Position numbers and translations under genes: made by a program. Source: Lycorma delicatula (taxonomy: Eukaryota; Arthropoda; Insecta; Hemiptera; Fulgoridae). From it: a stretch of DNA of 64,000 nt. The first letter of the stretch is position 1. Each line of letters starts with the position of its first letter. This document shows positions 57,778 to 64,000 of the stretch, one piece after another. The stretch lies in NCBI RefSeq assembly GCF_047948215.1, contig NC_134456.1, forward strand, positions 201,760,034-201,824,033. The letters run 5' to 3'. The notes beneath the pieces were generated by a model. It had not been told where the DNA came from. It made no database searches and worked only from the letters and a program-made list of their open reading frames with translations.

Positions 57778-58384
57778 TAAAACACTTCATGAAATTGTTT
57801 CACTGTAAAGTGCAATAAAACACACAAAACTTAATAAATCTTGATGTTCAAGAAAATAATACCAAAAGTTGTTCTGTCATAAAAATTGTTCACTAAATTA
57901 ATGGCATCACTTATGAAACAATCTTTATATGTATATGATAAAACCACTACCACAACTAAAGAACACAAGTCATACCAACAGCTGAACTAATACTGATAAA
58001 AATTTCATCACACTGAATTAATCATTACTTGACTTGCTGACTTGTCTACATGTCTGGCTTGACATGAAATGACATCATTCAACTGTTATGTATTAAATAT
58101 AGGTCAAGCATCACAATATAAATCAGATGTGAATAAGCAAACATACAGATCTATTAACTTGTATACAAATAAATTTAAGGGGTTGTAACTTAAGAACATT
58201 GTGTGATGGGTTATTTTGGAATATATATTCATATTTAGCACATAAAATACTATATAGAACACCTACTTCCTCTTCAGTTCCAAATTTTATGTTAACCAGT
58301 GTAGTTTGAAAACTACTTTAATGGCTGTCTTTTTCCACAATGGCAACAGATTTCCTTCTTTTGTTAACTTGTGCAACTAACATG

Positions 58385-59190
58385 AAAGTATGAAAACCTG
58401 TTAGAAAAAATTCAGCATGAGTACTGTTGAACCATATGTTGTGATTTAAAATTGATTGTATTATTAATGGATTTGCAGCTTGGCTACACTAAATTTTGTT
58501 GGATTTAGTATGACTGGGACAGTAAGGACAAGAAACATCATTCTATCAGGAAGGAAGGTCAAAGTAAAAAGCACTTATGCCTGGACAGAAAACTGTACAT
58601 CCTCCACTAGTTAACTCAGAAATGTTCTTCTATTATAATTCAAGTTATAATAGAAGAACTACACTTCATATAAAAGAACACTTCATATAAAAGAACACTT
58701 CATATAAAATTAGAGCTTTTCAAAACTTTGTTAAGATGACAGATAAAAAATGGTGTTGCTTGTTTTAGAAATTTCCTTGTGTTAGTGATGGTAAAATCAA
58801 GGACAAACTTTTTGAGGGTCCCTGAAAACAGCTTTGATTAGATAAACAATTCAAAGAACTGTTAAGCCAAGTCAAAATTCAGCTTGGGGGTCACAAGAAA
58901 TTATAAATTCCCTAACTACCGTCACATTGTGGGTGAATTTTTAGTCATATGGGGTGCAATATGTTTGGCACAACAATTTTGGCACCTTCAGTGTCAAGCA
59001 AGGGAAACAACACATTCAATAGCAATTCTCAATTTTGGAAAACAAGTGAATTGCAACAAGTATACCAGGACAGTGGAGTGGAAGAATGCTTGCAGATTAT
59101 TGTGCTAATTATTATTATTATTATTACTGTGCTTATTATGCTAAAAAGGGGTGTTCCTGAACACAAAAGGAGACCAACCATAACATTTTA
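58385..59190 (+). pseudogene. Unnamed repetitive insect protein family, copy 2 (opposite strand to copy 1)
   Basis: Frame-hopping translation gives, in family order: CDLKLIVLLMDLQLGYTKFC, YDWDSKDKKHHSIRKEG, KALMPGQKTVHPPLVNSEM, KFPCVSDGKIKDKLFEGP, KQFKELLSQVKIQLGG, LGVTRNYKFPNYRHIVGEFL, GAICLAQQ, then YQDSGVE/YQGQWSGRMLADYC, a short (ATT)n expansion, and GVPEHKRRPTITF-stop. Several of these correspond segment by segment to copy 1 (DLKVIGLLLDLQSGFTKYL, SDARLKEGIF, CYQGRWD). It differs enough to be another subfamily. Heavily broken, and interrupted by a hairpin and 17-bp repeats (58624-58709). Confidence 0.62.
58624..58709. repeat. Hairpin next to a 17-bp x 3 tandem repeat
   Basis: A perfect 15-bp inverted repeat (GTTCTTCTATTATAA, 58624-58638 with 58645-58659) is followed directly by ACACTTCATATAAAAGA repeated 2.9 times (58661-58709). 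It lies within the decayed copy 2 reading frame and is absent from the family pattern, so it was added there. Confidence 0.9.
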
Positions 59191-60499
59191 AGCAAACTGA
59201 ATAGTGCCTTGGATGAAACCAGTGGGTTATGGAGAAAATCTACTTATATGTTTGAATATTAGTTATTACATATTAATATTTACATTAGATTCTAGTGGAT
59301 TCTGTATCCATTCTGAAAAGATCCAAATAGACTTTAGACTTAACGTATAAATTTTTTTAATGCTATGTTAAACCAGGTGTGGTTTTTGCATTCTGTACAT
59401 TATTAGTTATGTATAAGTCTTAGGGAAGAAATCAATTGGTGTTACAAAACAATTTGAAAATTAGAAAGAACTGTTGAAACTGGCAATGGTAATGTAAGAT
59501 TAAAATATATCAACCTACTTGCTTCTTTCAGCAAATTATAATAAGTTACAGCTGTTACAAATTGTAGAAATGTAGCTGACAATCTTTTAATGACTGTGAA
59601 AAAATTAACTAAGACAGGTGATCTGATAAATCAAACGAATGTACCTCTCTAAAAAAAGGATTTTTCAATACTAGTGTTACATGTTGAAGAACATTAGCTG
59701 TGGATGTTAGGAAAACGTTAGAAAAAGTTGCACTGGAAAAGACCACTCAATAAATTAAACTTAAGACATTTTGAACAAAATTCCTTTTTCTTAATCTTGG
59801 GCTGATACAATAGCAAGGATTCAAAACTTTTATATAAATTTTCCTATCACGCTTTTTGAAAAACAGAAACAAAAATATATTTACTTTTGTAACCAACCAA
59901 TCTGTTAGTTTCAATTAAAGTAGATTCAAACATTTTTGTAACTGATCTTTAATCTCTTATTCCAAAATTTACATTATTTTTTAACATTAAGGCAACACCA
60001 ACTTTCTTTTTTACAGTTGTAATAAAGGCAGAATACGTAATCACGAAAAAATACTCATTCACACTGTCCATTCAGTGCTCAAATATTTTTACAATTTTTG
60101 GCTTTATATTATTTATATCACAGGGTGGTGAATGCATAACATAAGATTGCTAAGGAAAAACTTTATTTTAACCTTTTCATATAAATCCTAACACTTAACC
60201 TACTAGGCGTCATTTTAAATTAAACAACCCGGCACAAGATAGGGTAGACTTACCCAATCCCAGCAGGAAGCTAGATTGAAGAAGCAGACATCATCTTGGG
60301 AGAGGGGAATATTTAGGGCAGAAACAACTCATACCTGCAATGTAAGCCAAGCCCTGTGTGACAGATGCCCTTCATTTGGCATAAAGATGTCTGAAGAGAT
60401 CACTAACAATAGCCAAGAAACTATGAGTATAAAAATAATAAAAACCTTGTAAAACAACGCTGAAATAAAGATGAAACATTAACAATATTTTGGTGAATG
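59191..60499. other. Unrecognised AT-rich sequence
   Basis: No exon, terminal repeat or transposase pattern could be supported. From about 60180 the sequence becomes more purine-rich and may be the start of the decayed LINE listed next. Confidence 0.4.
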
Positions 60500-61720
60500 A
60501 AATCAAAATAACAAATGGCAAGGAAGAGATAAATTGTAGGTTGGAGATATTTGCATTTCCAAAGGTGAAAAAGAAGGATAGTGGTGTGAAAACTTTGGAG
60601 GTTAATTATGTTTTAGATATTCAAGAATAAATAAAGGCAAGACAACTTGTCACTTAAAGATAAATTAAAGTCCTTGGAAAAAATTATAATTTGTTTCACA
60701 ATAACTGTATATCTAAGGAAGGTAGATAAGTTTAAAGGAAAAATACCTCGTGAGATGTAAGAAGATTAGTGAAGAAAAGAATGTATGGAAATAAAAGTGA
60801 GGATTTCAGGCAGATGAACAGAAGCAAAATATGTACAATAAAGAGAATCTAAAGGGAATACTAAGGATTTATGTGGATGTTTGAGCATAATTCTGTGACT
60901 GAGAGAAAATTATCTTGATAAACAGTAAAATTTTAACAGGAGGAGAAGAGAAGTGTTTAAGAGATAAAAACAAAGACAGCACCATTAAAACCGAAAAATA
61001 AATTTTAACTTTCAAGAATTCTTCAAGATCAATAGAATAAAAGAACACAGAAATAAAAGTGTGAATCAAGAAATGCTGGAAGATGGCATTAATGACACTA
61101 TTACTTTGTCAAAACTTAAAGGCAATAAGATCTCTGAAATGTGGAAAAGAATGGACAGATGGAATAGGACCAAATGAATTTTATAAACATTTTTAGAGGT
61201 AGCTTACATATAAAAATATGTTTTATGGGAAGTATTAGGAGAGTTGTGGGAAAGGGAAGTAATACTAGGAAAGAGAATATCATTATACATATAAAGGGTA
61301 AACTACAGTGTAATATAAATTAATTACAGAAATGAAATTGTGACTGATAAAAGATTCAAGAGGAGGAGGTTGATTTTAGACCAAATAAAATGACATAAGA
61401 TCATATTTTCCCAATAAGAACTGCAATAGACAAAATATTCAGTAAGGGTTGATGGCAGGCTTCATTAAGTAAGAAGTGAGTTTTTGTAGAGAATGATGGA
61501 TAAACGGACAGTACCAGAAAAATTCAATAAATAATTAGGATTGTGTATGGGGAGGTAAAAGCTAGGATGGAAATAAATGACAGAGTCTTCCAACTAGAAA
61601 AGTTCTTAATCAGGGCAATATCCACAGTCTGTAGCTATTTACATTCCTAATGGATGAAATTAAAAAGAGTGTAATAATTTTAGTAAATCCAGAAGGTCCA
61701 AAACTCTGGCTACTTGAATC
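60500..61720 (+). pseudogene. Highly decayed LINE reverse transcriptase
   Basis: Purine-rich, frame-hopping similarity. DGIGPNEFYKHF resembles the (W/P)DGIP.E.(I/Y)K motif; FRPNKMT.DHIFPIRTAIDK resembles GFRPNRSTTDHIFTIR; RIVYGEVKARMEIND and a following VFQLEKFLIRAISTV region correspond to the segment before RQGCVLSPYLF; LMDEIKKSV is seen at about 61655. No intact catalytic FADD box is visible. Old, with many stops. The clade is not determinable. Confidence 0.5.
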
Positions 61721-62009
61721 TACAACCAGTTTGTCTTCAAGGGCTAATACACGTACATGATACCATGACACTTACTGATAATATAAATACACTATCATAT
61801 TTATAATCCCATATAATTAATAATTTACTATATACTACACTATACTACTATATATTACATACTAATTATTTTAGTGTTATTTAGTTATTTATTAACATAA
61901 ATAACCTCAATATCTCATTTCAAAATCTTTTCTTACTATGTTTTACAATCATAAGGCATTAAATTTGATCAAATAATTTCTAAAGAATACATAAAAAAAA
62001 AATTAACAA

Positions 62010-62460
62010 TGTAAAAACAAAACAAATCAAATCTTTACACAAAACACAATTACCAAACACACTGACCCTGTAATATGTAATCATAACTGTTCTAACTACA
62101 ATAATTTTTATATTGGTCAAACAGGTTGCAGCTCAAACAACATAATGTATCAATACAAGTCTACTTAGTTAACATTTGTCGACAAATTTTTTATTAATAC
62201 AAATCAAAAACCCACTAACATGCTTTATATTCTAAATTTAAACATGAAGCAAATCTTTAACACATGGCATTATGAAATATAAAAATAAAATAAACACATA
62301 ATTCAAACCCAACAAACTTTTCAACTATTATCTAGATGCATGCATGCCAAATTAAAAATAAACTGCTGGCAATAACACCAGCTGCAGCAAAATGAGAAAA
62401 GCAGTCAATACCAGTCATTTAAGTCACAAAGTTAAAGAAGATGTACCGAAAACGTTTTGA
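62010..62460 (+). pseudogene. Penelope-like element, GIY-YIG endonuclease end
   Basis: NHNCSNYNNFYIGQTGCSS contains the FYIGQTGR motif of the GIY-YIG endonuclease fused to Penelope reverse transcriptases. It continues INTNQKPTNMLYILNLNMKQ and WHYEI.K.NKHIIQTQQTFQL, corresponding to the LE.YEIYKH....NH.LN.Q..F end of that domain. The conserved Arg after IGQTG is Cys here. Several stops. It complements the RT part at 50.2 kb in domain type but is a separate copy on the other strand. Confidence 0.65.
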
Positions 62461-62918
62461 AGTAAGTTATTAAAAACATTTTATATAAAAATTTTGTTTA
62501 TAAAGTCATTCAAAAATGTACATCTTAAATTACTGTTATTGCTAACTGTCATGGACAAACATACCATAAAAATAATTTTCTCTCAATTTCTTAATCTGTT
62601 TCAAACTACCAAACTTATATTTGTTAAGAATGTTCCGTTTTATAGATGTAATTAAATTTTATTGGGGTATTCCATTTAAATTCAAATTTTCAAAAATTTT
62701 ATTGCAATACTATTTTTTATTTTGATGACATTTGGTATATATGATATCTACCGTAGTGGCCAAAAAATATTTTTTAATATTTAAAAAAAAAATTTTCTTG
62801 AATAATAGACTTTTCTAACTTGCCAAGTAAAAACAGCCATTTTCGTCATTTTTTCCATGAGCTGTAGCATTCTTATTTCATCATCATCATCATGCAAAGT
62901 TCAAAAAGGCTGTTACTA

Positions 62919-63244
62919 GGTGTCCTTCATTAACCCATCGGGTTGGTCTAGTGGTTAACACGTCTTCCCAAATCAGCTGATTTGGAAGTCGAGAGTTACA
63001 GGCGTTCAAGTCCTAGTAAAGCCAGTTATTTTTACACGGATTTGAATACTAGATCGTGGATACCGGTGTTCTTTGGTGGTTGGGTTTCTATTAACCACAC
63101 ATCTCAGGAAATGGTCGAACTGAGAATGTACAAGAATACACTTTATTTACACTCATACATATCATCCTCATTCATCCTCTGAAGAATTATCTAAACAGTG
63201 TTACCGGAGGCTAAACAGGAAAAAGAAAAAGGTGTCCTTCATTA
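62919..63244 (+). mobile_element. tRNA-derived SINE with 14-bp target duplication
   Basis: The SINE body is 62933-63230 (298 bp), flanked by identical GGTGTCCTTCATTA at 62919-62932 and 63231-63244. The head contains an A-box-like TTGGTCTAGTGGTTAACACG and a B-box-like GCGTTCAAGTCC, followed by a tRNA-unrelated body (TTTACACGGATTTGAATACT, GGTGGTTGGGTTTCTATTAA) and an A-rich tail (GGAAAAAGAAAAA). Complete ends and intact duplications indicate a recent insertion. The open frame over it is incidental. Confidence 0.92.
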
Positions 63245-63675
63245 AAAAAAAAATGGCCACCAAATCCTAAGATTTTGTATATCTCATTTTTGGGGCTGAA
63301 AAACCACATGTGGGACAGGTGGCAAAAATCTGTAAAGTGTATAGCAATAAGTACTTTTTATGTACTTTAAAATCATATAAAATTTATTTTGCTACTCAAA
63401 GGGGTTGACAAGTAATGAAGCCAATAATACTGCTAAAAGCACTGTTTCTTTTAACCGTAAACAAAATATCCAAAAATACTGATGTTATGTATTTCTTTCA
63501 GATTATAAAAGTTACAACTGAACTCATTAGAATGAATAAATAGTCAATTAAAGAATGATAAATAATAATTACAAAATTATAAATAATTCAAATACATTAA
63601 CAAGTTGTTCAATTTACTTTTTCACTTTATTTTACTCCTGCTAGTGGAAGTTATGAATAAATCTTGCACTTTTTG
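63245..63675. other. Unrecognised AT-rich sequence
   Basis: No coding or repeat structure was supported. It contains the host sequence into which the SINE jumped. Confidence 0.4.
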
Positions 63676-63990
63676 ATAACAAACTTAAAATTACTTAGTG
63701 CTCCTGCCATTTTTTTTATTGAGTAGAACTGATAAGTCCTCATTCATCTTTGATGTAATGTTGTGTCCTTTTCCAGTAGTTGATAGGAAAAGCTCTTAAG
63801 GCGTGAAATTCTTTAAAATATTTTCCAGTTGAACCCATGTTTGATTATCCCTCAATGATCTCTTGAATGAAGTACCAGGACCTTGTGGATGGAAGTGTAT
63901 TCAATGTTCCTCTTCATTTTCATTTTTTTGACTTAAATGATTTTGCCTAACCACCAGTTGCCATCGTAAATGCAGCAGACATAATTTTTA
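63676..63990 (-). pseudogene. Unrecognised decayed coding-like stretch at the window edge
   Basis: One minus-strand frame reads KLCLLHLRWQLVVRQNHLSQ, KNENEEEH-stop, then IHFHPQGPGTSFKRSLRDNQ, TWVQLENILKNFTP-stop and ELFLSTTGKGHNITSKMNED, LSVLLNKKNGRSTK-stop. The composition is protein-like and continuous in one frame across two internal stops, as in a young pseudogene or a transposon ORF. No family is recognised. It may extend beyond 64000. Confidence 0.4.
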
Positions 63991-64000
63991 CATTTTGGCT

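Noticed and set aside
51221..64000. Search for the TOM20 membrane-anchor exon on the minus strand
   Set aside because: No hydrophobic segment followed by a FDRKRR-like motif and a donor site was found.
1..64000. CRISPR arrays, operons, prophage or bacterial insertions
   Set aside because: No regularly spaced repeats, Shine-Dalgarno-led gene runs or bacterial protein families were seen; all conserved genes are spliced animal genes.

Overview
This is AT-rich, repeat-laden animal DNA, almost certainly from an insect with a large genome. The evidence is split genes with GT-AG introns of 3 to 12 kb, many decayed Tc1/mariner, hAT, R1-like, other LINE and Penelope-like copies, and tRNA-derived SINEs. 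The type of SINE and the mix of elements would suit a hemipteran, but that is inference. Nothing prokaryotic was seen: no operons, CRISPR arrays or IS elements.

Two conserved host genes are recognisable, arranged tail to tail. On the + strand, four exons (6173-6258, 13594-13775, 16900-17222, 28824-29001) encode the C-terminal two thirds of hydroxymethylbilane synthase (HMBS, haem pathway); the exons for the N-terminal part were not found and probably lie left of the window. On the - strand, three exons (51117-51220, 45408-45581, 34301-34351) encode the cytosolic part of the mitochondrial import receptor TOM20; its membrane-anchor exon was not found and probably lies right of 64000. An isolated exon-like piece of WDHD1/AND-1/Ctf4 (38902-39115, +) sits antisense inside the largest TOM20 intron.

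The introns are filled with mobile DNA. HMBS intron 6259-13593 holds an IS630/Tc1-mariner relic with about 330-bp inverted termini, one arm split by a SINE, plus a second transposase relic. Intron 13776-16899 holds a hAT relic. The 11.6-kb last intron holds a LINE relic, a hAT relic, a 3.5-kb decayed R1-clade retrotransposon and an 0.8-kb fold-back repeat just before the last exon. TOM20 introns hold mariner copies, two of the three copies of an unclassified interspersed repeat, a recent 337-bp tandem duplication, a 3-kb element with very long inverted termini, and a Penelope-like fragment with inverted ends.

Right of 51.2 kb (probably the next TOM20 intron or the 5' flank) lie the third copy of that interspersed repeat, a mariner with both ends intact, two oppositely oriented copies of an unnamed repetitive protein family, LINE and Penelope-like fragments, and a SINE with a 14-bp target duplication. 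Apart from HMBS and TOM20, nearly every coding-like stretch is a broken transposon gene.
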